Part shown: positions 1-7,126 of the stretch, piece after piece
How positions within the stretch are numbered: the first letter of the stretch is position 1
Layout: the number at the start of each line of letters is the position of its first letter
Source: Hungatella sp. UBA5385
GTDB lineage: Bacteria > Bacillota > Clostridia > Lachnospirales > Lachnospiraceae
Direction: 5' to 3'
DNA: 27,080 bases
Assembly: GCA_002409995.1 (NCBI GenBank)
Contig: DHOR01000016.1
Location: 109,841-136,920, forward strand
Notes under the pieces: model-generated
Seen by the model: only the letters and a program-made list of their open reading frames with translations
Databases searched by the model: none
What the model was told of the DNA's origin: nothing
Position numbers and translations under genes: made by a program

Positions 1-78
1 GGGTTCGACCCTTTGTATCAAAGGGTCGAACCCCAAATTTAAATTTTCTAACAAATGGTTTTTCCTTAACTCCTGTAT
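1..78. repeat. Palindromic repeat, copy A (cut by window edge)
   Basis: The window opens inside a long inverted repeat: GGGTTCGACCCTTTG, a TAT loop, then CAAAGGGTCGAACCC, followed by about 44 bp of AT-rich spacer ending in TTAACTCCTGT. The same palindrome and spacer recur at 1600-1683 with only a few differences. There is no convincing T-run on either strand, so I call it a dispersed palindromic repeat rather than a simple terminator, although it could end transcription of the minus-strand lipoprotein gene beside it. Confidence 0.8.
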
Positions 79-86
79 TATTACTT

Positions 87-938
87 TTAATCGGTAGAAC
101 TTGCCATAAGGCTGGGAGGAGTATTATCCCGCTTTTTTATTATAAAAACTTCACCTAACTTAGAACTTTTATACAAAACAATTTCAGTTTCTGAATTTAA
201 ACAGAATGCTGGACGAACACTGAGTTTATATTGGGCACCAGAGCCTCCCATTTGTCCCTTTCCCCCTACTCCAACCGGCGCATTAAAGTTCCAGGTATCT
301 GCCGAGCGAGTCCACCAGCCGCATGGGGTATCTAATTCATTTTCACAATAGGCAATTCTGTTTGTAGGTTCATCTGTAAAATAGTCCAAGGGTTCTCCAC
401 TAGCAGGAATGACGGAGCTTTCACCTCCACCGAGTTCTCCAAAAGATAAGAAAAACACTTTTCTGATAATATTCTCAGTCTCTTCTCCACATCTGCCAAG
501 CGCTTCCTCTGCACTGATATTAATTGTAGTATATTGAATATACACACCTTTAATTGTCTTTATAAACTCATAACTCAGCCAAAGGTCTATTTCGCTTCCA
601 TTATAATAGGCTGCATTGCGACGTTCAAAAATATCATGATAACGACGTGATTCGGGTAGTACATACTCCCGTAGCAATAAGGTCATTCCGCTGCCGTTGT
701 AATCGTCTGTTAGAACAAGATAAGGAACAAGCTTACCAGATTCTTCAATGTATATTCTGTATCCAAGCTCGGGATTCACATTATAGGCAAGCTGGCCTAT
801 GGTGGTGATATCTTCCTTATGTACATGTTCTTTCATTGGCAATTCCATCATTTTGCAGCTGGACAGGAAGGACAGAATTATAAGGTAAAGTAAGGGTACT
901 ATGCGTTTTAATATTAAAAAATTTAGTTTATTCAACAT
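87..938 (-). CDS. Secreted lipoprotein, DUF6273-like
   Basis: A 283-residue protein with a lipoprotein signal: basic start, hydrophobic stretch at about residues 12-27, and a lipobox LSSC ending at Cys28, so it is probably anchored to the outer face of the membrane. The C-terminal half carries a tryptophan-rich segment (GWWTRSA, about residue 208) and an SVRPAFCLN segment. Both resemble the DUF6273 fold common in secreted Lachnospiraceae proteins; this assignment is from memory. The start is supported by AGGTGG just upstream of ATG on the minus strand. The last roughly 11 codons run into the 31-bp module shared with 1755-1785 and read it in a different frame from the remnant there, so the natural C-terminus may have been altered by recombination. 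Function is unknown. Confidence 0.65.
   Translation of the reverse strand: MLNKLNFLILKRIVPLLYLIILSFLSSCKMMELPMKEHVHKEDITTIGQLAYNVNPELGYRIYIEESGKLVPYLVLTDDYNGSGMTLLLREYVLPESRRYHDIFERRNAAYYNGSEIDLWLSYEFIKTIKGVYIQYTTINISAEEALGRCGEETENIIRKVFFLSFGELGGGESSVIPASGEPLDYFTDEPTNRIAYCENELDTPCGWWTRSADTWNFNAPVGVGGKGQMGGSGAQYKLSVRPAFCLNSETEIVLYKSSKLGEVFIIKKRDNTPPSLMASSTD
92..122. repeat. 31-bp shared 3'-end module, copy A
   Basis: The module starts CGGTAGAACTTGCC and ends AGGAGT. It matches 1755-1785 at 30 of 31 positions. Here it encodes the tail of the minus-strand lipoprotein. Both copies lie just downstream (plus-strand sense) of a palindromic-repeat copy, so module and palindrome appear to have moved together. 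Confidence 0.7.
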
Positions 939-1000
939 ATATCCACCTACAATCTACATGCTACAACCAGTTCAAAAGCTTGTTTTTTGTTTTCTGATGA

Positions 1001-1087
1001 AAAAGATATTACCTTAAAGAAGATGGACGTATTTACTATTTCTGGCTTCAAGACGAAGTAAGTCTGCAGCGCCTGTTGACAAGTTAG
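1001..1087 (+). pseudogene. Possible C-terminal gene fragment
   Basis: Between a TGA at 998 and a TAG at 1085 one plus-strand frame encodes 28 residues of protein-like composition (KRYYLKEDGRIYYFWLQ, then ends QRLLTS). It has no start codon or ribosome site. It looks like the leftover end of a gene broken by the rearrangements in this zone. A chance open frame is a real alternative at this length. Confidence 0.25.
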
Positions 1088-1099
1088 TGGCGCTATATG

Positions 1100-1291
1100 T
1101 TATCTTTTTCGATTCTCCCAGAGATATTCAATTAAGCTGACTAGGAATGTAACAAAGAAAAATATTATTTCAATTGCTAAAGATATATCATATGGATTTT
1201 CAAATATTAAACCATAAAGAAAGTAAATCAAATTACTGCCAACGGTAATTACAAATGCCTTTACAAGTGCAAGTTGTATTGAGCGTATCAT
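1100..1291 (-). CDS. Small two-helix membrane protein
   Basis: This 63-residue protein has two predicted membrane segments (about residues 8-31 and 36-56) and a basic C-terminal tail (ENRKR). It is accepted as real because the expression signals are complete. A Shine-Dalgarno sequence GAAAGGAGA lies a few bases before ATG on the minus strand (plus positions 1296-1304), and a near-consensus promoter lies just upstream. The family is not recognised. The size and layout would fit a small stress or toxin-like membrane peptide, a phage-derived peptide, or an uncharacterised inner-membrane protein; nothing in the sequence decides between them. Confidence 0.6.
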   Translation of the reverse strand: MIRSIQLALVKAFVITVGSNLIYFLYGLIFENPYDISLAIEIIFFFVTFLVSLIEYLWENRKR

Positions 1292-1322
1292 ATAATCTCC
1301 TTTCAGAATTCAATGTATGTAC

Positions 1323-1351
1323 ATTATACTGTCAAAGCTATGGCTTTTCAA
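1323..1351 (-). promoter_or_regulatory. Sigma-A promoter of the small membrane protein
   Basis: On the minus strand TTGAAA (1346-1351) is followed by a 17-bp spacer and a perfect TATAAT (1323-1328). It sits about 20 bp upstream of the ribosome site of the 63-residue protein. Confidence 0.7.
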
Positions 1352-1599
1352 CGGATAAATTTCAATTAATGATATTGAATAATATTGAAGCGTTTTATGC
1401 TTTGTCGTATAATATATTTATTAAGTTCTCTATATTATAAGAACAAGTTGGGATCTGGTCAAAAGAATATAGGAACAGGTAATGGCAGCAGCCTATTGAT
1501 AATAATTAATGCTACTGTTAGTATCTTAGATAAGAATTGGATATTTTCATATTAGAATAGAGGGACAATGAAAAAGATAAAATTTAAACTGCTAATTTA
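1352..1599. other. Gene-poor AT-rich stretch
   Basis: I see no convincing gene here. At 1568 an ATG after AGAGGG opens a frame beginning MKKIKFKLLIYK, which looks like the start of an exported protein. It runs straight into the palindromic repeat at 1600 and stops at 1690, so at most it is a gene start cut off by the repeat. Confidence 0.4.
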
Positions 1600-1683
1600 T
1601 AAATCTGGGGTTCGACCCTTTGTATCAAAGGGTCGAACCCCAGATTTAAATTTTCTAACAAATGGGTTTTTCTTAACTCCTGT
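1600..1683. repeat. Palindromic repeat, copy B (complete)
   Basis: A perfect 23-bp stem (1600-1622 against 1626-1648) with a 3-base TAT loop is followed by the same AT-rich spacer found in copy A, ending TTAACTCCTGT. The stem is far longer than a normal terminator hairpin and lacks a T-run. It could extrude as a cruciform, act as a bidirectional terminator, or be the end of a non-autonomous mobile element. No transposase is nearby. Confidence 0.85.
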
Positions 1684-1738
1684 TTATTGACTATAATTCA
1701 GTGTTTATAAAGACTATCATCGTGTCGCATTATAACAA

Positions 1739-1891
1739 TTATTGTTCTTTTAAGCGGTAGAACTTGCCATAAGGCTGGAAGGAGTCTGAAAATGTATATG
1801 CCCCCAATTCGACTATTGTGGTGAGTGCCGTATTTGTTTTTAGTCTTGTTTTTAATATAGAAATATTTGGAAAAGGCAGGGATTGAAGTTT
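1739..1891 (-). pseudogene. C-terminal remnant of an unknown protein
   Basis: A minus-strand frame is open for about 50 codons and ends in TAA at 1739. Its last residues read AYTFSDSFQPYGKFYRLKEQ, a plausible protein end, with no start codon or ribosome site. The segment 1755-1785 within it is the 31-bp module also present at 92-122. I interpret it as the leftover 3' end of a gene whose 5' part was lost, possibly when the toxin-antitoxin locus settled here. The parent family is not recognised. Confidence 0.35.
1755..1785. repeat. 31-bp shared 3'-end module, copy B
   Basis: It is identical to 92-122 except for one G-to-A change. It lies 72 bp downstream of palindromic repeat copy B; the corresponding distance in copy A is 14 bp. 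The extra bases here (about 1688-1750) are unique. Confidence 0.7.
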
Positions 1892-1911
1892 TTATAAGAC
1901 CATGATACAAT
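1883..1911 (+). promoter_or_regulatory. Toxin mRNA promoter
   Basis: TTGAAG (1883-1888), a 17-bp spacer and TACAAT (1906-1911) form a good sigma-A promoter. Transcription would start near 1918-1920, giving a leader of about 60 nt before the toxin start codon. Confidence 0.65.
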
Positions 1912-1930
1912 CCATTCATGAGCACCGCGT

Positions 1931-1970
1931 ACAGGGTAGGAACCTCCCCCATTATTTTACGAGGGGAGGT
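1931..1970 (+). promoter_or_regulatory. Leader hairpin sequestering the toxin Shine-Dalgarno
   Basis: ACCTCCCC (1942-1949) is perfectly complementary to GGGGAGGT (1963-1970), which is the toxin ribosome site. The 8-bp stem has a 13-nt loop and would hide the Shine-Dalgarno sequence. Just before it, ACAGGGTAGG (1931-1940) is perfectly complementary to CCTACCCTGT at 2081-2090 beyond the toxin stop codon, allowing a 5'-3' contact in the toxin mRNA. Both features are known hallmarks of translationally inert type I toxin primary transcripts. Confidence 0.65.
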
Positions 1971-1977
1971 GATGCGA

Positions 1978-2073
1978 ATGAATGTTAATGAAGTTTTTGC
2001 ACTATTATTTTTGGGCGGCAACTTCTTGATCGCATTACTGACCTACATAGATAGGCATAATAGGAAGAAATAA
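1978..2073 (+). CDS. Type I toxin, holin-like membrane peptide
   Basis: This 31-residue peptide begins MNVNEVFALLFLGG, continues NFLIALLTYIDRH and ends NRKK. It is a single hydrophobic helix of about 20 residues with an acidic/polar N-terminus and a basic tail. The layout matches the putative holin-like toxins of the TxpA/BsrG type in Firmicutes, which insert in the membrane and are held in check by an antisense RNA. A strong GGGGAGGT ribosome site lies 7 bases before the chosen ATG. An ATG two codons upstream (1972) is too close to that site to be preferred. Surrounding evidence for a full module is a promoter at 1883, a sequestering leader hairpin, and a convergent antisense RNA overlapping the 3' untranslated region. 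Confidence 0.8.
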   Translation: MNVNEVFALLFLGGNFLIALLTYIDRHNRKK

Positions 2074-2106
2074 AAAAATGCCTACCCTGTCGACATCAGG
2101 ATAGGC
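2071..2106 (-). terminator. Intrinsic terminator of the antitoxin RNA
   Basis: On the minus strand GCCTATCCTG (2097-2106) pairs with CAGGGTAGGC (2080-2089) with one mismatch, then ATTTTTTTA follows. This is a classic rho-independent terminator placed right at the toxin stop codon. Confidence 0.75.
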
Positions 2107-2108
2107 GG

Positions 2109-2130
2109 CGTCCTTACGAGGACGTAAGTT
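2109..2130 (+). terminator. Possible toxin mRNA terminator
   Basis: CGTCCT, a TACG loop and AGGACG (2109-2124) form a tight 6-bp hairpin followed by TAAGTTTT. The T-run is weak, so the toxin transcript may instead extend further into the 2131-2160 structured region. Confidence 0.4.
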
Positions 2131-2176
2131 TTAACCTTGAGGTTCCACCTTGTGGGCGGTTGCTCTTTGTATACTC

Positions 2177-2205
2177 AATATACCACATCTGATTATAAAA
2201 ATCAA
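2177..2205 (-). promoter_or_regulatory. Antitoxin RNA promoter
   Basis: On the minus strand TTGATT (2200-2205), a 17-bp spacer and TATATT (2177-2182) form a sigma-A promoter at least as close to consensus as that of the toxin, as expected for an antitoxin that must be in excess. Confidence 0.7.
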
Positions 2206-2397
2206 CTTACACTTTATTTGTTTTTTGTTTCAATAAGAACTCAAGAAAGAACAATAAAACTTACAATATCCTTTTTGAAAAAGTCATATAAATTGCAGTG
2301 CAAACAGGACACCCCGTACACTTAAAAACAAGAAGGAAGGTATAATTATATTGAAGAAGAAAAAAATAAGTCATTATCTGACCAGGAGAAGTGCTGG

Positions 2398-3370
2398 ATG
2401 AATATAACACCAGAGCAGTATCTTGAAGATTATGATATGCTTTATCAACAGCTAATAGCAAACTACCCCTATTTTGGCGTTGTGCTCCGCAAATATGGAG
2501 TAGATATTAAAAACCTATATGAACAATACCGGAAACAAATGATTACATGTAAAAATGATGATGATTTTTGGCAATTGATTAAGGATTTTATCGACGATAT
2601 TCAATATACCGGACATATTACAGCATGGGGATCTCGTTATATGTCCCAGGTCAAAGGATTGAAGGATTTTGTATTGAAATATCCAGAATACGATGAATTT
2701 TTTCAACCATACCTTGACAAACTGGACAATAAGATATCGCAAAAGAACTATATTGCTATGCAGAATTTTTATCAATATATTAATTTAGCAGTAGAACTGC
2801 TAAATGACAATGCAAATAATGACAATCTTATTGAAGATGATCCATATTCCGAGGAGCCTGAAATTAACAATGTCACAACAGAAATTATTAAGGATAAGAA
2901 GATCGCATACTTAAAAAATTAATGCCTTTGATATGGGCCTTTTTGAAACTGACAAAGAACTTCTGTTTTCATTCTACGACGATGTAATGGATTTTGAGCA
3001 TATCATTATAGATATTACCGAAAATCCTGGCGGTGGAATGGTTTACTTTGACCAGCTTGTGATTGCTCCTTTGACAACAAGAACCCTTGAGGTTCCGGCT
3101 TATCAGCTTATCAAGGGCGGCAGCCTTAACATGCATTACTTGAGAGTTGAAGAAGGAATGAAGGCTGGAACGTGTCAGCCCATATCCGAACTGCCAGAGA
3201 TGGAACACATTAACCAAAGTGACCTGGCCGATATGGACTATTTTGATAAAGAAGTTTACACCGTTCATCCATCAGGAAAAGGATTTCAAGGTCATATCTG
3301 GCTTTTGGTATCAGAAAAAAATTATTCCTCCTCCGAATATGCTGCAATGTTTTCAAAACAATCCGGTTAA
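2398..3370 (+). pseudogene. Frameshifted, truncated S41-family peptidase
   Basis: Two adjacent frames (2398-2922 and 2933-3370) together read as an S41/C-terminal-processing-like serine peptidase. The first part is a helical N-terminal region ending KKIAYLK. The second has DITENPGGG and the nucleophile region EKNYSSSEYAAMF. Removing one A from the A6 run at 2913-2918 joins the frames as AYLKINAFDMGLFE, so a single-base insertion separates them. The protein also stops right after the nucleophile segment, losing the family's downstream Lys-containing region, so it would be inactive even if the frame were restored. Upstream, a TTG at 2350 with AAGGAAGG opens a basic signal-like start (KKKKISHYL) that meets a TGA at 2398, suggesting further loss at the 5' end. 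Confidence 0.7.
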
Positions 3371-3482
3371 ATAAAGCGATAGATTTATATAGCAAGGAGA
3401 AGGAAAAATAGTTAGCCCAATAGCATCAGAAGAGAAGTGAAATAAGCAACAAAAATACAAGAAAGCATAAAGGGTATTCACT

Positions 3483-5288
3483 TTGAAAGAATTTCGATTA
3501 AAGCATAAAGTATATAAGTGGTACGATTTATTATGTATTCCATTTTCATGTAGTCCTTTATCAACAACAGCGATAGGCGTACAGAAATTATTAACAGCAT
3601 TAGCTGCTGTATTACAAGTCATAGTACTTGCTAATTTTGTTGATTCAGTTAATGAAAATTTAAACTCAGCAGGAACTTTGAGTGATTCAATTGTTTGGTT
3701 TGTATTGCTTGTAATTTGTGTTGGGTGGAGAAGAATATCTTTTATGGTAGGCAGGATTTTTTTTGTCAAATTAAAGATCTTAGCCAATGTTCAACTGGGC
3801 AAAGCTTTAACGGATAAACGTTCTAAGCTGCAATATTATTTGATTGAGGATGAGGAAAGCTGGAATTTAATAAACCGTGTATGTAAAGATCCAGATGATC
3901 AAGTTCGCTTGATGGCGCAAAGAACATTTAATTTAATGCTATATATTATCCGCATTGTAGGCGTTCTCTATATTGTTTTTGTGAATGTATGGTGGATAGG
4001 AATATTAACAGGGATTTCATGTGTGCCGCTGCTATATTTGTCATTAAAAAGCGGGGAAAATAATTACAATAGAAAAAAAGAAGTTGCACATTACGAACGC
4101 AGATATCAATATTATGGTGATGTTCTCTCAGGCAGAGATGCAGTAAATGAGAGGGCACTATTTAATTACACTGAGAAAATGAATCACCAATGGTTTGATT
4201 TGTATGAAGAAGCAAGAAAAATCAAATTGCGTGCAAATATTCAGATGACTGCAAGTATAAGGCTGGGTAGTGCCGCAATGACAGTTTTGTCTTCAGCGAT
4301 TGTTGTTGTGTTAATAGTTCCTACAGCCAGAGGCGATATATCTTCAGGAATGTTTGTTGCATTAGCAACGGGAATGTATGATTTAGTAAATATGGTTGGA
4401 GTAGAGCTTGTAAAAGCGGTATCGCAGTTATCACAGTGCAGGGAATACTTAAGAGATCTTAGTGTATTTGCGGCGATGGACAAGGTGAAGGATGTAGATT
4501 CGTTACCTGAAATTAATGAATTTGATCTTAGAGATGTGGAATTTAGAAATGTATCATTTAAATATCCGGGTACAACAAGGGATATATTAAAAAACATCAG
4601 CTTTAAAATAGAAAATAATTGTCACTATGCATTTGTAGGAACTAATGGAGCTGGGAAAACAACAATTACAAAACTTATGACCGGATTATATGATCAGTAT
4701 AAGGGTGAAATACTGATCAATGGCAAAGAATTACGTTCATACTCACAAGCCCAGATCAAATCATTCTTTAGCGGCGTTTATCAGGATTTTGCTAAGTATA
4801 GTATATCTGTTAAAGACAATGTTTTGGTAGGCGCAGTGCATCAGATGGAACAGCCTGATAAAGAGCAATATGTAAATACAGCTTTAAAAAGAGTAGGTCT
4901 CTATGAAAAAGTAATGTCACTGCCTGCAGGTATTGAAACTCCGTTAGGTAAAATATCAGAGGGTGGTGTGGATTTTTCCGGTGGACAATGGCAGAAGCTG
5001 GCTATGGCAAGGGCCATTATTAATCCGGCACCTATATTAATATTAGATGAACCTACCGCAGCACTTGATCCTGTAAGTGAAAGTGATATGTATGAGGAAT
5101 TTGGACAGATAGGGCAAGGGAAAACCACGATTTTTATTAGCCATAGGCTGGGGTCAACTAAACTGGCAGACAAGATATTTGTTCTTGATTCAGGAAGTAT
5201 CGTGGAGACAGGGAGTCATGAGGAGCTGCTTCATAAGAACAAACTGTATGCAAATATGTATGAAAGTCAGAGAGGGTGGTACAACTAA
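3483..5288 (+). CDS. ABC exporter half-transporter (membrane + ATPase), first of pair
   Basis: This 601-residue protein has an N-terminal six-helix exporter domain (about 30-330) and a C-terminal nucleotide-binding domain. The ATPase motifs are all present: Walker A GTNGAGKTT (386-394), Q-loop YQDF, signature FSGGQ (498-502), Walker B with catalytic Glu523 (LILDEPT) and switch His in ISHR. It starts at TTG with AAAGGG upstream; no nearby in-frame ATG exists. The stop codon overlaps the start of the next ABC gene by one base, so the two are translationally coupled and probably form a heterodimer. The substrate is unknown. Peptide, lipid or drug export are all possible, and the broken peptidase upstream hints at a former peptide-processing role. 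Confidence 0.85.
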   Translation: MKEFRLKHKVYKWYDLLCIPFSCSPLSTTAIGVQKLLTALAAVLQVIVLANFVDSVNENLNSAGTLSDSIVWFVLLVICVGWRRISFMVGRIFFVKLKILANVQLGKALTDKRSKLQYYLIEDEESWNLINRVCKDPDDQVRLMAQRTFNLMLYIIRIVGVLYIVFVNVWWIGILTGISCVPLLYLSLKSGENNYNRKKEVAHYERRYQYYGDVLSGRDAVNERALFNYTEKMNHQWFDLYEEARKIKLRANIQMTASIRLGSAAMTVLSSAIVVVLIVPTARGDISSGMFVALATGMYDLVNMVGVELVKAVSQLSQCREYLRDLSVFAAMDKVKDVDSLPEINEFDLRDVEFRNVSFKYPGTTRDILKNISFKIENNCHYAFVGTNGAGKTTITKLMTGLYDQYKGEILINGKELRSYSQAQIKSFFSGVYQDFAKYSISVKDNVLVGAVHQMEQPDKEQYVNTALKRVGLYEKVMSLPAGIETPLGKISEGGVDFSGGQWQKLAMARAIINPAPILILDEPTAALDPVSESDMYEEFGQIGQGKTTIFISHRLGSTKLADKIFVLDSGSIVETGSHEELLHKNKLYANMYESQRGWYN

Positions 5289-7057
5289 TGGAAAGAAAAA
5301 TTTCTGTATTACCAACGGCTAATAAGTTAGTTCAATTGCTTCAGAAAAATGATAGGAAATTTTTGATATTGTCAGTTGCAATCTGTGCACTCTCTGGTCT
5401 GGCTTCCAGTTCAATTGTATTAATAAAACAGCGTTTTTTTGAAGCAGTGGAAGAACTTCCCTATGGAACCGGAATTCAGCTTGCAATGGGTTTGGGATTG
5501 TTCTGGGCAGTGTTTACAGTGATTGCACTAATTGTTCAAGCGGTCTCAGATATATTGATAGAAGATTTGGGGATACGTATTGGCGGAAGAATTGGTCAAA
5601 GTGTTAATGAAAAGGCTGCAAAGATTCCACCTATCAGTTATGAGACTACAGAGATATTAGATTGTATTAATAAAGCATATCAAGGTGTAGAGCAATCGGC
5701 TGATGCTATAAAGTTAATCGTTATGCTTTGTTCTTATTACATACCTTATTTTGCGTTTTTTGCAATCTATTCTTATTTTATTTCTCCTGTTCTGTGTTTA
5801 GGAGTTTTTGTAATATTGTTACCAACTGTTGTGGGTCAATATGTGCGTTCTCATTACTACACTGCCTTTGAAGATACGGTTGCACCCATCAGACGTAAGA
5901 TGATCTATTACAGAAGCTGTATTACAGAGCGGGAATATGTAAAAGAGACACGATTACTGGGAGCAGTTTATTTCTTTAGAAACTTATATGAAACATCACT
6001 CTTGTTATTTAAAAAAGAGTCTTGGAAAACAGAGCGGAAGAGTGCAATCTTAGAATTAGGTCTAAGGTTATGCAGTTTAACTGCTTATGTCGTAATTCTT
6101 GCAGTCATGTATCAGTCATTAAGGCGGGGAGTCATGGGAACTGCTGCATTTGTTGCCATTTTAACTTCATTAGATCAATCATTTAACTACATGGATTATG
6201 TGGGATATAATATAGGTGAAATATCTGTCAGCATGCCTGCGTTAATAAATTCAATCCATTTTTTGAATTTACCAGAAAAAGATGGAGTGGAAGTAAGTCT
6301 GGAACATAATGCGGTAGATATTCGGCAGGTTTCATTTAAGTATCCTGGAAGTGAAAAATATGCTTTACATAATGTGAATGTTCACATTGAAGAAGGAGAG
6401 ACAATTGCGGTTGTTGGGGGAAATGGTTCTGGTAAATCAACATTTACCAAGCTTGTTCTGGGATTATATATGCCAACAGATGGAGATATATTTGTCGGTG
6501 GATATAACACAAAAGAGGTGACCAGCAACAGTATTTTTAAAAACAATTCAGCAGTATTCCAAAATTTTCAAAAGTATAAAATGATGTTAAAAGATAACAT
6601 TTCCATCAGTAACGTGAAGCAGAACGCTGATGATCAAACGTTTTCAGACATAATGAGGTCTGTTGATCTGGAAGATAATGAAGTTTTATTTCCGGAAGGG
6701 CTTGACACCATGTTAGCCAAAGAGTATGGGGGTACAGACTTGTCAGGAGGGCAATGGCAAAGGGTTGCAATTGGCCGTGGACTTTATCGCTCCCATGATT
6801 TGATTGTTCTGGATGAGCCTACTGCGGCTATTGATCCGGTAGAGGAATCTAAGCTATATCGACAATTTGCTGAGATTGCTAAGAATAAAACAGCGCTTAT
6901 TGTTACCCACAGGCTGGGCTCCGCAAAAATTGCAGATCGAATTTTAGTCCTGGATAATGGCTGCTTAGATGATATAGGTACTCATGAGGAGTTGATGACC
7001 CGCAAGGGGAGATATAAAGAAATGTATGATGCTCAGGCGAAATGGTATGAGACATAA
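5288..7057 (+). CDS. ABC exporter half-transporter, second of pair
   Basis: Same architecture as the preceding gene, 589 residues from the ATG at 5288. It has a membrane domain over about residues 25-320 and an ATPase domain with Walker A GGNGSGKST (377-385), Q-loop FQNF, signature LSGGQ (485-489), Walker B Glu510 (IVLDEPT) and switch His in VTHR. The ATG is preferred over the GTG four codons earlier because AGGGTGG lies at the right distance. Both halves keep the catalytic glutamate and switch histidine, so both ATP sites look competent. This differs from many heterodimeric exporters with one degenerate site. Confidence 0.85.
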   Translation: MERKISVLPTANKLVQLLQKNDRKFLILSVAICALSGLASSSIVLIKQRFFEAVEELPYGTGIQLAMGLGLFWAVFTVIALIVQAVSDILIEDLGIRIGGRIGQSVNEKAAKIPPISYETTEILDCINKAYQGVEQSADAIKLIVMLCSYYIPYFAFFAIYSYFISPVLCLGVFVILLPTVVGQYVRSHYYTAFEDTVAPIRRKMIYYRSCITEREYVKETRLLGAVYFFRNLYETSLLLFKKESWKTERKSAILELGLRLCSLTAYVVILAVMYQSLRRGVMGTAAFVAILTSLDQSFNYMDYVGYNIGEISVSMPALINSIHFLNLPEKDGVEVSLEHNAVDIRQVSFKYPGSEKYALHNVNVHIEEGETIAVVGGNGSGKSTFTKLVLGLYMPTDGDIFVGGYNTKEVTSNSIFKNNSAVFQNFQKYKMMLKDNISISNVKQNADDQTFSDIMRSVDLEDNEVLFPEGLDTMLAKEYGGTDLSGGQWQRVAIGRGLYRSHDLIVLDEPTAAIDPVEESKLYRQFAEIAKNKTALIVTHRLGSAKIADRILVLDNGCLDDIGTHEELMTRKGRYKEMYDAQAKWYET

Positions 7058-7126
7058 CAGTGGAAAGATGTATTTAATAAAATTGTATCAATCAATGAAC
7101 AGGAGAGAATTAGAAAGGCATAATTT

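Larger units (their letters stand above)
2068..2170 (-). ncRNA. Antisense antitoxin RNA
   Basis: A minus-strand transcript of about 100 nt is predicted from its promoter (2177-2205, start near 2170) to its terminator (stem 2080-2106, then a U-rich tail). It runs convergent to the toxin mRNA and covers the toxin 3' untranslated region and stop codon, where it could form an RNA duplex leading to RNase III decay, as in txpA/RatA-type systems. It can fold into several small hairpins (CGTCCT/AGGACG, CCAC/GTGG). Its existence is inferred from promoter, terminator and position, not from expression data. Confidence 0.7.

Noticed and set aside
1698..2021. 107-codon minus-strand open frame covering the toxin leader and part of the toxin
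   Set aside because: No ribosome site or promoter, composition is not protein-like, and the plus-strand toxin with full signals explains the region. Only its tail overlaps a different-frame gene remnant.
2137..2325. 62-codon plus-strand open frame
   Set aside because: It begins inside the antitoxin region, lacks a ribosome site, and overlaps the minus-strand antitoxin promoter.
2898..2940. Programmed frameshift in the S41 gene at the A6 run
   Set aside because: The run is short, there is no stimulatory structure or slippery heptamer context I can recognise, and the gene is truncated downstream anyway. Decay is the simpler explanation.
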